Below, in pieces: positions 16,728 to 25,736 of a stretch of DNA of 64,000 nucleotides (within the stretch, counting starts at the first letter, position 1; each line of letters opens with the position of its first letter). The position numbers and the translations under genes are program-made. The notes under the pieces were generated by a model. That model saw nothing but the letters and a program-made list of their open reading frames with translations. It ran no database searches and was not told the DNA's origin. The DNA comes from an uncultured Bacteroides sp. (GTDB lineage: Bacteria; Bacteroidota; Bacteroidia; Cytophagales; Cyclobacteriaceae): contig CABHOV010000061.1 of NCBI GenBank assembly GCA_902168185.1, positions 62,001 to 126,000 on the forward strand, written 5' to 3'.

Positions 16728-17522
16728 ATGAAGAAACTGTTTTTCCTATTCGTTCCCTTTTCTGTTCTAATCGCCTGCGTTAATCATGATCTGAATAAGA
16801 CTTTTGATTGCAGCTTGTCGGACCTAACAATTGATGTGAGCGCAGTTGCGCCCGCTACCAGTTGCAGTACCACCGATGGAAGCATCTCGGTAATTGCCAG
16901 CGGGGGTAAACAACCCTACGTCTACCTGCTGAACGATATAGCACAACCCTCCAACGAATTCAACGGCCTGCATGCAGGTATCTATAGTGTAGGCGTAACC
17001 GATGCCAACGGATGTGATACACTGCTGAGCAACATTATGGTGATGGCAAAAGACTTTTCATTTACAACAACCTTGGGAGAAGACAACCTCTGTCTGGGAA
17101 ATAACGGTTCGGTTACCGTAGAGGTATCAGAAGGCAACCCACCATATCAGTATAAAATTGACAACGGCGAGTTTACTGAAAGCAATATTTTTACCGGGCT
17201 ATCAAACGGTAATCATGTGATCGAAGTGAGAGATAATATAGCATGTACAATTTCTCTCAATGTAACGGTACCCAGAGGCATTACCGGGACAAGCTGGTCT
17301 TCTGATATTCAGCCAATCATGGAAAAGTCATGTGCGCTGAGCGGATGTCACAACGGTACAACGCGTCTGGATCTTCGTATCTATAGCAATGCCAAGAAAC
17401 ATGCGGCAGAAATCAAAACGCTTACCCGAAATAGAAGTATGCCTTTTGATGGAACACCCCTTACGCAAAACCAGATTGAACTGATAAGCTGCTGGGTAGA
17501 CGATGGCGCGGAGGAGAACTGA
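16728..17522 (+). CDS. SprB-repeat lipoprotein with C-terminal cytochrome-like motif
   Basis: The 264-residue protein has a lipoprotein signal peptide (SVLIAC, Cys17). Two SprB-type repeats follow, near residues 40-105 (SCSTTDGSISVIASGGKQPY, then VGVTDANGCDT) and 110-182. The last 75 residues contain IQPIMEKSCALSGCHNGT, a c-type-cytochrome-like segment with a CX4CH spacing instead of CXXCH, and end with MPFDGTPLTQNQIELISCWV, the usual end of small cytochrome modules in Bacteroidota and Planctomycete-type cytochromes. Whether heme is bound is open. Location is probably the outer membrane or periplasmic face. The combination suggests a surface protein with a redox or structural role; the function is unknown. 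Confidence 0.72.
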   Translation: MKKLFFLFVPFSVLIACVNHDLNKTFDCSLSDLTIDVSAVAPATSCSTTDGSISVIASGGKQPYVYLLNDIAQPSNEFNGLHAGIYSVGVTDANGCDTLLSNIMVMAKDFSFTTTLGEDNLCLGNNGSVTVEVSEGNPPYQYKIDNGEFTESNIFTGLSNGNHVIEVRDNIACTISLNVTVPRGITGTSWSSDIQPIMEKSCALSGCHNGTTRLDLRIYSNAKKHAAEIKTLTRNRSMPFDGTPLTQNQIELISCWVDDGAEEN

Positions 17523-17605
17523 GTACCGCTTATTGTAGGATATTTAATTTAGCATCCGTGATGCTTTAAGGGTTGATTTTTTATCTTTAAAGCAAAATCC
17601 CTGGT

Positions 17606-19387
17606 ATGCTGCGATACTTTACTCTCCTTACAGTTATACTCTTAATTACGATTGGTGCTGTTCACGCACAAGACAATCCCTATACCGATAGCCTTAAAGT
17701 GAATCTGAAGAACGCGACCTCCGCCCGTGGAAAAGTTATTTGGCTGGGTGAACTCTCAAGATTCTATCTGGCGGCTAACCGACCGTTGTCGGATGAATAT
17801 GCCAATCAGATGCAGCAGATTGCCGAGGAAAGTCGCGATCGCGAGCTTATCATTTTTTCGCAGCTCAACAATGCCAGAAGGTTTAGCAATTACTCTGCAC
17901 AAGTGGAAAATATTAACACGGCCCGCAAGTTTTCACAGAAGGCACTTGATATGGCGAAAGCCAACCACCTTACAGAATACGAAGCCTGGGCCTATATATC
18001 TCTTGCTTTTTGCGAGCAGGCAAATTCAGATTATGAAAAAGCTTTAAGCTTTAATAACCTGGCGCTCTCACTGGCAGCCAACTCGGATAACGATTCACTA
18101 TGGGTAAATGCCTATATATCCACGGGCGACACCTACCTGGCCCGGAATGATAAAATGCTGGCATTTCGAAATTACCTGCAGGCACTGGATATAGCAGAGA
18201 CAAAAGCAAAAAATAACTACTACCTGCAACGCGATATATACCACACCTTGTCTGCTTTTTACAGCAGCCTGGACGAGTGGGAGAAAGCGAAAGACTATAT
18301 CTATAAAGCGAACGCCCTTACCTATAAATATAAACAACGTTATGACCGGCTGAACAACTATAACATGCTGGGGCGGATATATGCAAAGAGTAAACAATAT
18401 GACCTGGCGCAGACTTTTTATGACAAGTCGCTCGCACTTGCCGATACACTAAAATTTGAAATTGTAAGGCTCAATACATACGGTGGTATGTTAAGTATGT
18501 ATATAGCCGAGAAGCAGCCAGCCAAGACGTTAGCGTTTATTCGTGAGCGCCCTGAGCTTCAGCAATTTTTAACAAAGGCTGGTTTTGATTACGTACTGGA
18601 CCAGATACGCGGCATGTCCTATATTGATTTTGGTAAACTCGATTCAGCAGAATACTACCTGATGAGAGCAGCACCTTACTTTGAAAGTAAGGCCAATCGC
18701 ATGAACAGGTACTGGTTCTATGATAACATGGGGACACTCTTTGAAAAAAAGAAAGACTACCCAAAAGCATTGCTCCATTGGAAAAAAGCGGAGGCGATGA
18801 GTAATGAGATCGGAGACCTGGAGCTGAAGATGGAAGTGGTGCAGCGATTGGACAGTCTTTACCAGAAGAGCCAGGACTTCAAGAATGCGTATTTATACAA
18901 TACTAAATACCAAGTATATAGTGACAGCCTGCGAAAGTTAGCAACCGAGAAAGATTTGATGGTGTTGGAAATAGAGAATGAAAACAAGCGTAAAGAGCGC
19001 GAGGCGTTAGCGGAAGAAGAAGCTGTGCGCACGCGGCATAACATTCAATACATGGGTATAACTGTAGCAATTGCCTGTGTATTTATACTTCTTACCATGT
19101 TTGGTATATTCAGAGTATCATCGACTACCATTCGTATACTCGGGTTCTTTGCATTTATATTCCTGTTTGAATTTATCATTCTGCTTGCCGATCATGAGAT
19201 CCATCACTTGACGCACGGGGAGCCGTGGATGATTATGGCAATCAAGATTGTATTGATATCCATACTGTTGCCATTGCATCATTTCCTGGAAGAGAAAGTT
19301 ATACATTATCTCACCTCACGAAAAATGCTGGAGCTGAACAAAGCCGTGTTGTTTTCAAAACTGATTCCTAAAAAAGAAGCGGAGTAA
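17606..19387 (+). CDS. TPR-repeat membrane protein with C-terminal three-helix His-rich region
   Basis: The 593-residue protein has a signal peptide (ending GAVHAQ) and about eight tetratricopeptide-like repeats over residues 60-430, for example AWAYISLAFCEQANSDYEKA and DYPKALLHWKKAEAMS. A charged coiled coil (about 440-480) leads into three hydrophobic segments at roughly 483-505, 510-530 and 545-562. Between and after them are many histidines (LADHEIHHLTHGEPW and LPLHHFLEEKVIHYL). In Bacteroidota such TPR-coil-TM proteins usually continue into a histidine kinase or LuxR domain; here nothing recognisable follows, and the protein ends EAE after about 25 residues. It may be a sensor that works through a partner. 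Its stop is 12 bp from a convergent TPR gene. Confidence 0.65.
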   Translation: MLRYFTLLTVILLITIGAVHAQDNPYTDSLKVNLKNATSARGKVIWLGELSRFYLAANRPLSDEYANQMQQIAEESRDRELIIFSQLNNARRFSNYSAQVENINTARKFSQKALDMAKANHLTEYEAWAYISLAFCEQANSDYEKALSFNNLALSLAANSDNDSLWVNAYISTGDTYLARNDKMLAFRNYLQALDIAETKAKNNYYLQRDIYHTLSAFYSSLDEWEKAKDYIYKANALTYKYKQRYDRLNNYNMLGRIYAKSKQYDLAQTFYDKSLALADTLKFEIVRLNTYGGMLSMYIAEKQPAKTLAFIRERPELQQFLTKAGFDYVLDQIRGMSYIDFGKLDSAEYYLMRAAPYFESKANRMNRYWFYDNMGTLFEKKKDYPKALLHWKKAEAMSNEIGDLELKMEVVQRLDSLYQKSQDFKNAYLYNTKYQVYSDSLRKLATEKDLMVLEIENENKRKEREALAEEEAVRTRHNIQYMGITVAIACVFILLTMFGIFRVSSTTIRILGFFAFIFLFEFIILLADHEIHHLTHGEPWMIMAIKIVLISILLPLHHFLEEKVIHYLTSRKMLELNKAVLFSKLIPKKEAE

Positions 19388-19398
19388 TTTCGTGGAGG

Positions 19399-19710
19399 TT
19401 AATCGTATAGCAGCTCATCCAGAACGGACTGAAGTTCGCGCAGCGTTTTGAACTGCTGTTGCTGTTTGGCCAGCACTATTCCTTGTTGCAGAACAGCTAT
19501 AGCCTGGTCGCGCTTTCCTACAGCTTCAAAAAGATTTCCCGCCTGGTAATATGACGGCAGGTATTCGGGATGTGCTCGCATCAGCTCTTCAAACTTTGCG
19601 ATAGCCGTTTCAACATCCGACTTCGCATACTCGAGGGCAAGCGCATAATGATTGAACGGATCAGTAGGATCATCCAGTATAAATTGGCGGAGTTGCTCAA
19701 GTCTGTTCAT
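19399..19710 (-). CDS. Small TPR protein
   Basis: The 103-residue protein is almost entirely tetratricopeptide-type helix pairs: DPFNHYALALEYAKSDVETA, then YLPSYYQAGNLFEAVGKRDQ and AIAVLQQGIVLA. No signal peptide or membrane segment is seen, so it is probably a cytoplasmic protein-interaction module. It is convergent with the large TPR membrane protein and divergent from etfB (249-bp gap). The function is not known. The ATG at 19710 gives a complete first repeat. Confidence 0.75.
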   Translation of the reverse strand: MNRLEQLRQFILDDPTDPFNHYALALEYAKSDVETAIAKFEELMRAHPEYLPSYYQAGNLFEAVGKRDQAIAVLQQGIVLAKQQQQFKTLRELQSVLDELLYD

Positions 19711-19958
19711 GTGTCAACTATATTCTTCCATCGAGGTCTTAAACATAAAAATTATAACGACATCAAACAGCCTTTAGCCTGCACATAATTTTCATATACA
19801 AAAGATAGTTATGTCAAGTTGTTAAATCATAGACAAGTATAGACGCTTGAACTTCTTTAAGCTTCTAAATTTTAAAAATTTGGCGTTCGGTATTTGGATT
19901 TTTGTATCTTGAGCCCTGTTTCAAAAAAACACTTTCGAACTTATTGATTTAGAGTGAG

Positions 19959-20702
19959 ATGAAGATTTTAGTTTGTATAACACACGTACCGGATACCACA
20001 TCCAAAATCAATTTTACTGATAACAATACCAAGTTTGATCCGACTGGTGTCCAATTCATTATCGGTCCTTATGACGATTATGCATTGGCCCGCGCGATTG
20101 AAATTAAAGAAGCGAATGCCGGCACAACGGTAACGGTTCTGAATGTTGGTACTGCAGATACTGAACCAACGATTCGTAAAGCGTTGGCGATTGGTGCAGA
20201 TGATGCGATCCGTATAAATGCAGAGCCCACAGATTCATTCTTTGTGGCATCGCAGATTGCTGAACATGCAAAGTCAGCAGGCGGTTACGATCTGATCCTG
20301 ATGGGCCGTGAGTCCATTGACTATAACAGCGGTGTAGTGCATGGTATAGTAGGAGAGATCCTCGGCCTGCCCTCTATATCTCCGGTTATGAAACTGGATA
20401 TAGAAGGAACCACTGCCAAGCTTGCACGCGAGATCGAAGGCGGAAAAGAATACGTAGAAGTAAGTCTTCCGTTTGTTGCCGGTTGCCAGGAGCCTATCGC
20501 AGAGTGGAAAATTCCAAACATGCGCGGCATCATGTCAGCACGTACAAAGCCATTGAAAGTAGTTGAACCAAAAGCAGTTGACAGCGGTGTTAAACTTCAG
20601 AAGTTTGAATTGCCTCCTCCGAAAGGAGCAGTCAAAATGATTTCTGCTGATAATGTAGCGGAGCTCGTTACATTATTGAAGAATGAAGCGAAGGTACTTT
20701 AA
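19959..20702 (+). CDS. etfB: Electron transfer flavoprotein subunit beta
   Basis: The 247-residue protein begins MKILVCITHVPDT and has FIIGPYDDYALARAIEIKEA, DLILMGRESIDYNSGVVHG and a C-terminal PLKVVEP segment, matching EtfB (FixA). With EtfA it forms a FAD-binding heterodimer that passes electrons from acyl-CoA dehydrogenases to the quinone pool through ETF-quinone oxidoreductase. EtfA follows 38 bp downstream in the same direction. Length is normal. All five AUA isoleucine codons I found here follow a codon ending in T, part of the context bias described in the findings. Confidence 0.95.
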   Translation: MKILVCITHVPDTTSKINFTDNNTKFDPTGVQFIIGPYDDYALARAIEIKEANAGTTVTVLNVGTADTEPTIRKALAIGADDAIRINAEPTDSFFVASQIAEHAKSAGGYDLILMGRESIDYNSGVVHGIVGEILGLPSISPVMKLDIEGTTAKLAREIEGGKEYVEVSLPFVAGCQEPIAEWKIPNMRGIMSARTKPLKVVEPKAVDSGVKLQKFELPPPKGAVKMISADNVAELVTLLKNEAKVL

Positions 20703-20740
20703 TCATCAGTCAACAATTCGTCAATCTAAAAGATATAGAG

Positions 20741-21694
20741 ATGTCAATACTTGTATTTGTTGAAATTGCAGAAGGACAAATAAAGAAAACGTCATTAGAA
20801 GCTGTAGCCTATGCACATGCTATGGGAGGTCCCGTAACCGCCATTGCATTAGGAGCTGCAGACCAATCGGCATTAACATCACTCGGTAAATATGGTGCCC
20901 AAAAAGTGTTGCACGCAGCCGATGAAAAATTAAATAAAGAAGTTATTCAGGCATATGCTTCCGTGTTAACGAAAGCATTGCAGGATGAAGGCGCAGATAT
21001 ACTTGTATTGGCAAGCTCATCGTTGGGTACACCCGTGGCAGCACGCGTAGCAACGAAGATCGGAGCAAGTCTGGCAACGAACGTTACAGAACTTCCCGAT
21101 ACAACTGCAGGCTTTGTAGTAAAGCGCAGTATCTATACCGGTAAAGCTTTTGCAAAAGTAACGTTGAGCAATACTAAAAAAGTAATTGCATTGAAGAAGA
21201 ATGCAGCCGAAGCAAAAGAAGTAGGCAGTGATGTAGCGGTAACTCCCTATAGTGTTACACTTTCTGATGCAGACTTTGCAACCAAGATACTTTCCTCAGA
21301 GAAGGCAACCGGCGAAGTGTTACTTCCTGAAGCAAACATTGTTGTTTCCGGTGGCCGTGGTATGAAAGGCGCAGAACACTGGGGCATCCTGGAAGAACTC
21401 GCCAAAACATTGCATGCTGCAACGGGTTGTAGTAAACCAGTTTCAGATATGGGCTGGAGACCACACCATGAACACGTAGGACAAACAGGTGTGAAAGTGG
21501 CTCCCCAACTTTATATCGCAGTGGGCATTTCAGGGGCCATTCAACATTTAGCAGGCGTAAACTCTTCTAAATATATCGTAGTGATCAATAAAGATGCTGA
21601 TGCACCATTTTTTAAAGCTGCAGACTACGGAATCGTAGGCGATGCTTTTGATGTGGTTCCAAAACTTACCGAAGCACTGAAAGCGGCAAAATAA
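20741..21694 (+). CDS. etfA: Electron transfer flavoprotein subunit alpha
   Basis: The 317-residue protein has the EtfA N-terminal half (MSILVFVEIAEGQIKKTSLE, DILVLASSSLGTPVAARVA) and the FAD-binding C-terminal half: VVSGGRGMKGAEHWGILEEL, SDMGWRPHHEHVGQTG, YIAVGISGAIQHLAG and NKDADAPFFKAADYGIVGD. These last blocks contact the FAD in known EtfA structures. It pairs with EtfB encoded just upstream. The pair is set for fatty-acid or amino-acid oxidation, but no dehydrogenase is in the window. The following DUF151 gene lies about 73 bp downstream and may be co-transcribed. Confidence 0.95.
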   Translation: MSILVFVEIAEGQIKKTSLEAVAYAHAMGGPVTAIALGAADQSALTSLGKYGAQKVLHAADEKLNKEVIQAYASVLTKALQDEGADILVLASSSLGTPVAARVATKIGASLATNVTELPDTTAGFVVKRSIYTGKAFAKVTLSNTKKVIALKKNAAEAKEVGSDVAVTPYSVTLSDADFATKILSSEKATGEVLLPEANIVVSGGRGMKGAEHWGILEELAKTLHAATGCSKPVSDMGWRPHHEHVGQTGVKVAPQLYIAVGISGAIQHLAGVNSSKYIVVINKDADAPFFKAADYGIVGDAFDVVPKLTEALKAAK

Positions 21695-21767
21695 TTTTCA
21701 GTTAGCAAGGCGTAATCAGGTGATTTGTGTAAGTTGTATTACAAACGCAGAAGAGAAATTAAGTAGT

Positions 21768-22364
21768 GTGAAAAAAATCAAACTAGAAATATTAGGTCTG
21801 TCATCCAGTCAATCAACAACAGGTTCATTTGCACTGGTGTTGGGAGAGACAGAAGGCAACAGAAGGCTTCCAATTATCATTGGCATGTTTGAGGCGCAGG
21901 CCATTGCTATCGAGATCGAAAAGATCATCCCCAACCGCCCGATGACACACGATTTGTTTAAGGCGTTTGCCAACAATTTTCATTTTACAGTAGAGGAGAT
22001 CATTATCTCTGATCTGAAAGAAGGCGTGTTCTTCGGGAAAATTGTTTGCTCCGATGGCTTGAAGAAAACTGAGATCGATGCGAGACCTTCTGATGCGATT
22101 GCTATCGGCTTGCGTTTCGATTCTCCGATATTTACGTATGAGAATATTCTGGCAGAAGCCGGTATTGTTCTGACAGACGAGGCTGAAGAAGATAAGCCTG
22201 AGCCTAAGATTGAAAAAGCAAAAGTAAAGAAAGAGTCTACGCGTAAAGATGACTTCAAAAACTATACAGTAGATCGCTTAAAAGAACTGCTGAAAGAAGC
22301 CATCGATAAAGAAGACTATGAACGTGCAGCCAAGCTGCGTGATGAATTAGGAAAGAGAAACTAA
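21768..22364 (+). CDS. Bifunctional nuclease family (DUF151) protein with UVR motif
   Basis: From the GTG at 21768 the protein is 198 residues. It has the DUF151 core (KIKLEILGLSSSQSTTGSFA, RRLPIIIGMFEAQAIAIEIE, DARPSDAIAIGLRFDSPIFT), known from plant and bacterial bifunctional nucleases. An acidic/lysine linker leads to a UvrB/UvrC-type motif near the C-terminus (LLKEAIDKEDYERAAKLRDE). A longer frame from a GTG at 21720 exists, but family similarity starts at KKIKLEILG and AGAAGAGAAA at 21748-21757 is a fitting ribosome site. Enzyme activity is family-based only. A strong hairpin terminator follows. Confidence 0.85.
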   Translation: MKKIKLEILGLSSSQSTTGSFALVLGETEGNRRLPIIIGMFEAQAIAIEIEKIIPNRPMTHDLFKAFANNFHFTVEEIIISDLKEGVFFGKIVCSDGLKKTEIDARPSDAIAIGLRFDSPIFTYENILAEAGIVLTDEAEEDKPEPKIEKAKVKKESTRKDDFKNYTVDRLKELLKEAIDKEDYERAAKLRDELGKRN

Positions 22365-22715
22365 GAATCAGTACTACTTCAAAGCTCTAGGCTTTAAAGT
22401 AAAGAAACTGAAAGTGTAGATATAAAGTTAAGGCAGGAAACATCCAGGTGTTTTCTGCCTTTTGTTTTTGTGGTTGAACTATGATTTTATAGTATAGTGT
22501 TGCGCCTTCTAGTTGGTAAAAAATCTGCGTCGTTGTTCGTGTCTCTCTGTGGAATTTGCTAACTTTAGTTATAGTCGTTTTGGATTGGAGTACGTTGACG
22601 GATACTTAGGGATATAGAATGATCCCGACTCGATTGAAGCTATATTAAATCTCCTCTCACCAGAACGGTTGGCACGAAGCCGTAGTATTTCAGTTTGTTT
22701 AACTACCAAGTTGTT
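22365..22715 (+). other. Gene-free stretch between the DUF151 gene and the beta-helix gene
   Basis: These 351 bp hold the terminator at 22431-22467 and otherwise no reading frame with family character. No exact TAnnTTTG box is seen; TTGGCACG at 22671-22678 looks like half of a sigma-54 site but has no matching -12 part. The promoter of the beta-helix gene is therefore not identified. Confidence 0.5.
22431..22467 (+). terminator. Intrinsic terminator after etfBA-DUF151
   Basis: AGGCAGGAAACA pairs with TGTTTTCTGCCT around a short loop, with one G-T pair, and is followed by TTTTGTTTTTG. It ends the plus-strand group etfB, etfA and DUF151. Confidence 0.85.
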
Positions 22716-23900
22716 ATGAAAAATCTCCTCACAATTTTATTGTGTTGCTTCGCTGTACTGGCGTTCGCACAAAAAGACATTCAAAAGAAAATTCAAACAC
22801 AATTTATCGAAGCTGAAAATGGATCGGTGATTGAAATCCCGGAAGGAAATTTTCAGTTTGATGCAAGCTTGTGGCTTGATGGGAAGAAAGATGTTACCGT
22901 GAAGGGAGCGGGTATGGACAAGACTATATTGAATTTTAAAGGACAGATCTCAGGAGCGGAAGGGATCAAAGTTACCAACGCGTCTAACATTGTTATTCTT
23001 GATCTCACCGTACAAAATACAAAAGGCGATGGTATAAAGACACAGGTGGTGGAGGGTATAACATTCAAAAATGTAAAAGCGGAATGGACCAACGGCGGTC
23101 AGGCGGATAATGGAGGTTATGGACTATATCCTGTGCAATGTACCAATGTATTGATCGATAATTGTGTTGCTGTAGGTGCAAGTGATGCAGGAATATATGT
23201 AGGGCAGTCAAAGTATATCATCGTAAAGAATTCAAAGGCCTATCAGAATGTTGCCGGTATAGAAATAGAGAACTCGTGGTATGCAGATGTTTTTGAAAAT
23301 GAAGCGTACAACAACACCGGTGGAATTCTGGTTTTCGATCTTCCGGATTTAATTCAGAAGGAGGGAGGATACGTTCGTATATTCAAAAATAACATTCACG
23401 ATAATAACCATGAGAACTTCGCGCCCAAGGGAAACACAGTGGGCAAGGTTCCGCAAGGTACGGGGTTAATGATTCTGGCAACGCGTAATGTAGAAGCATT
23501 CGAAAATAAGATCGTAAACAATATATCAGCCGGTACAGCCATTGTAAGTTATTATATCACGGAGAATCCAATCAACGACAAAACCTATAAACCGTTCCCC
23601 TCCAACATCTATATACATGATAATTACTACGAACGTCAGAATGTAAAAGCGACCAGCAAAGGACGATTGGGTAAGATGTATAAATATAAACTTCGCTTTG
23701 GCAAGAACGTGCCACATATACTCTTTGATGGTATTGAAGATCCTGCTATGAAAGAGCGCAATATTTGTTTTAAGAATAATACCAACGCAACCTTTACGAA
23801 TATAGATGCAGGTAATAAATTCAAAAATAAATCACGCGACACAAAGCCGCACGACTGCGAGCAGCAGCCCATCACACCTGTTGTACTAACCCGGAAATAG
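22716..23900 (+). CDS. Secreted parallel beta-helix protein (TIGR03805-like)
   Basis: From the ATG at 22716 the protein is 394 residues with a clear signal peptide (LLCCFAVLAFAQ). The body is a right-handed parallel beta-helix: short repeats such as VTVKGAGMDKTILNFKG, NIVILDLTVQNTKGDGIKTQ, VLIDNCVAVGASDAGIYVGQ and YIIVKNSKAYQNVAGIEIEN. This resembles the uncharacterised TIGR03805 family, whose genes usually sit next to a TIGR03806 diheme cytochrome, as here (6 bp downstream). The fold is shared with polysaccharide lyases and mannuronan epimerases, but I see no catalytic site I can assign. A TTG start 21 bp upstream is possible but would spoil the signal peptide. Probably periplasmic or exported. 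Confidence 0.82.
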   Translation: MKNLLTILLCCFAVLAFAQKDIQKKIQTQFIEAENGSVIEIPEGNFQFDASLWLDGKKDVTVKGAGMDKTILNFKGQISGAEGIKVTNASNIVILDLTVQNTKGDGIKTQVVEGITFKNVKAEWTNGGQADNGGYGLYPVQCTNVLIDNCVAVGASDAGIYVGQSKYIIVKNSKAYQNVAGIEIENSWYADVFENEAYNNTGGILVFDLPDLIQKEGGYVRIFKNNIHDNNHENFAPKGNTVGKVPQGTGLMILATRNVEAFENKIVNNISAGTAIVSYYITENPINDKTYKPFPSNIYIHDNYYERQNVKATSKGRLGKMYKYKLRFGKNVPHILFDGIEDPAMKERNICFKNNTNATFTNIDAGNKFKNKSRDTKPHDCEQQPITPVVLTRK

Positions 23901-23906
23901 AATCGT

Positions 23907-24944
23907 ATGAGAGTGTGGCTTGCAGGGATAGCAATTTTAATACTGGTTCTTTCCTTTCGCACAGAAGACAACGTTACCCGAAAAGATAAACTTTCGGAAT
24001 ACGGTTTCTTTATCGGAGCGCTGGCAAACCTGGAACCCGCTGATGGTGTTCTTCCGTATAGCTTGAACACTCCGTTGTTCAGCAATTATGCAGAGAAGCT
24101 TCGCTTCATTCATATGCCGAAAGGAAGTAAAGCTATATATAATGATTCTGCTGCATTTGATTTTCCGATAGGCACTGTATTGATCAAGAATTTTTATTAC
24201 CCGCTCGATTTCAGAAAACCGGAGAAGGGTAGAAAGATTATCGAGACACGATTGCTTGTCCGATTGGAAAATGGATGGGACGCATGGCCCTACCGTTGGA
24301 ACGATGAACAAACGGAAGCATACTATGATCCTGCTGCCGAAGCAACCACGGTCGAGTATATAGATAAGGCTGGCAAGAAGATAAGTACACCCTATGTTAT
24401 ACCCAATAAGAATCAATGCAAAGGTTGTCATATCCGAGCACAAAAGATGATGCCGATCGGCACGACTGCACGCCAGTTGAATTCCGACTTCAAGTATATA
24501 TCCGGTAAAGAAAATCAGTTGGTATACTGGCAAAAGCATGGTTTGCTTGAGCAACTTCCACAAGCGGCTTCGTCAATCCCCAAGCTGGCTATATGGGATG
24601 ATCCATCTACGGGTGACCTGAATCAACGCGCACGGGCCTACCTGGATGCGAATTGCGCGCATTGTCATAGCCGATCGGGTCCCGCAAATACTTCCGGATT
24701 ATTTCTGGACGTTGATGAAAAAGACAACGGTCATTTGGGAATAAACAAAGCTCCTATAGCAGCAGGGCGAGGAGCCGGTGATCTGAAATTTGATATCGTG
24801 CCGGGAGATCCGCATAAATCCATTCTCCTCTTCCGTATGAAAGCCAGTGACCCTGCTATAGCAATGCCGGAGATCGGAAGAGAGCAAGTTCACAAAGAAG
24901 GTGTGGCACTGATCGAAGAATGGATCCGGAAGCATAACTTCTAG
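23907..24944 (+). CDS. SO2930-family diheme c-type cytochrome
   Basis: The 345-residue protein has an N-terminal hydrophobic export segment (residues 3-17) and two heme-binding motifs: CKGCH near residue 171 (followed by IRAQKMMPIG, with Met available as ligand) and CAHCH near residue 249 in YLDANCAHCHSRSGPANTSG. NTPLFSNYAEKLRF and the start of the domain (PYSLNTPLFS) fit the SO_2930/TIGR03806 family. Both hemes should be covalently attached in the periplasm. It follows the beta-helix gene by 6 bp, the known pairing of these families, so the two are expected to work together. The electron donor, acceptor and process are not known. Confidence 0.88.
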   Translation: MRVWLAGIAILILVLSFRTEDNVTRKDKLSEYGFFIGALANLEPADGVLPYSLNTPLFSNYAEKLRFIHMPKGSKAIYNDSAAFDFPIGTVLIKNFYYPLDFRKPEKGRKIIETRLLVRLENGWDAWPYRWNDEQTEAYYDPAAEATTVEYIDKAGKKISTPYVIPNKNQCKGCHIRAQKMMPIGTTARQLNSDFKYISGKENQLVYWQKHGLLEQLPQAASSIPKLAIWDDPSTGDLNQRARAYLDANCAHCHSRSGPANTSGLFLDVDEKDNGHLGINKAPIAAGRGAGDLKFDIVPGDPHKSILLFRMKASDPAIAMPEIGREQVHKEGVALIEEWIRKHNF

Positions 24945-25042
24945 GTATACATTTGTTCATCGTGGTATAGGAAGTGGCCGGTAGCATTTCAGAAAAAAAC
25001 TCTACCTTTCAGCTTCATAAGCCATACGCTTGTTTACCCTAC

Positions 25043-25726
25043 ATGACTGAAAAAGAATTCAAGGTATTTCATCACCTTTCTCAATTCGTCTCCGACCACA
25101 AAAAAGAATTTGTTGAAAAAGTGCTCAGTCACAGAACGCACCATGTTACCGTTGTGCTCGAAGATATCTTTCAATCACAGAATGCGAGTGCCGTGATCCG
25201 CACATGCGAGTGTATGGGTATACAGGATATTCACATCATCGAGATGATCAGTAAATATGAGATCAACCCAAGAGTATTGAAAGGCGCTAACAAATGGATG
25301 GACCTCCATCGTTATCACACACCGGGGGCTAATAACATTGAAGCATGCTTCAGTCATTTGCACGAACAAGGCTATAAAATTCTGGTGGCAGACCCTGATG
25401 AAGATGGCGCTTCGATTCACGACATCGATGTAACGGATTCGAAAGTTGCATTGCTTTTCGGTAATGAACTGCGTGGTGTTTCTCCCTATGCTTTGCAGCA
25501 TGCCGATCAGAAAGTAAGAATTCCGATGTATGGCTTTACCGAAAGCATGAACATTTCCGTAAGTGTTGCTATTTGCCTTAACTCGCTTATATCCAGGCTC
25601 CATGCCTCTGCAATGGATTTCGGTTTATCGGAAGAAGAGAAGAATTATATACGCCTGGATTGGTTTCGTAAAATTGTGAAACGATCTGATTTGATAGAGC
25701 GCGAATTTCTGAGAACTATTCAGTAG
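25043..25726 (+). CDS. TrmH-type RNA 2'-O-methyltransferase (SpoU family)
   Basis: From the ATG at 25043 the protein has 227 residues with the three SPOUT motifs: QSQNASAVIRTCECMGIQD (motif 1 Asn and Arg), ALLFGNELRGVSPYAL (motif 2 with GNE) and IPMYGFTESMNISVSVAICL (motif 3). This arrangement is that of TrmH, which methylates the 2'-OH of G18 in tRNA using S-adenosylmethionine through the trefoil knot. Closely related rRNA enzymes are the alternative. An upstream in-frame GTG (24974) would add 23 residues; E. coli TrmH is 229 residues, which supports the ATG. The SanA-like gene follows 10 bp later. Confidence 0.88.
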   Translation: MTEKEFKVFHHLSQFVSDHKKEFVEKVLSHRTHHVTVVLEDIFQSQNASAVIRTCECMGIQDIHIIEMISKYEINPRVLKGANKWMDLHRYHTPGANNIEACFSHLHEQGYKILVADPDEDGASIHDIDVTDSKVALLFGNELRGVSPYALQHADQKVRIPMYGFTESMNISVSVAICLNSLISRLHASAMDFGLSEEEKNYIRLDWFRKIVKRSDLIEREFLRTIQ

Positions 25727-25736
25727 TTTTGATTTC

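Noticed and set aside
22671-22690. TTGGCACG upstream of the beta-helix gene as a sigma-54 site
   Set aside because: No TTGCT or similar at the required spacing.
23937-24563. Minus-strand open frame of 208 codons opposite the diheme cytochrome
   Set aside because: The plus strand encodes two CXXCH motifs and a recognised family; the minus frame has none.
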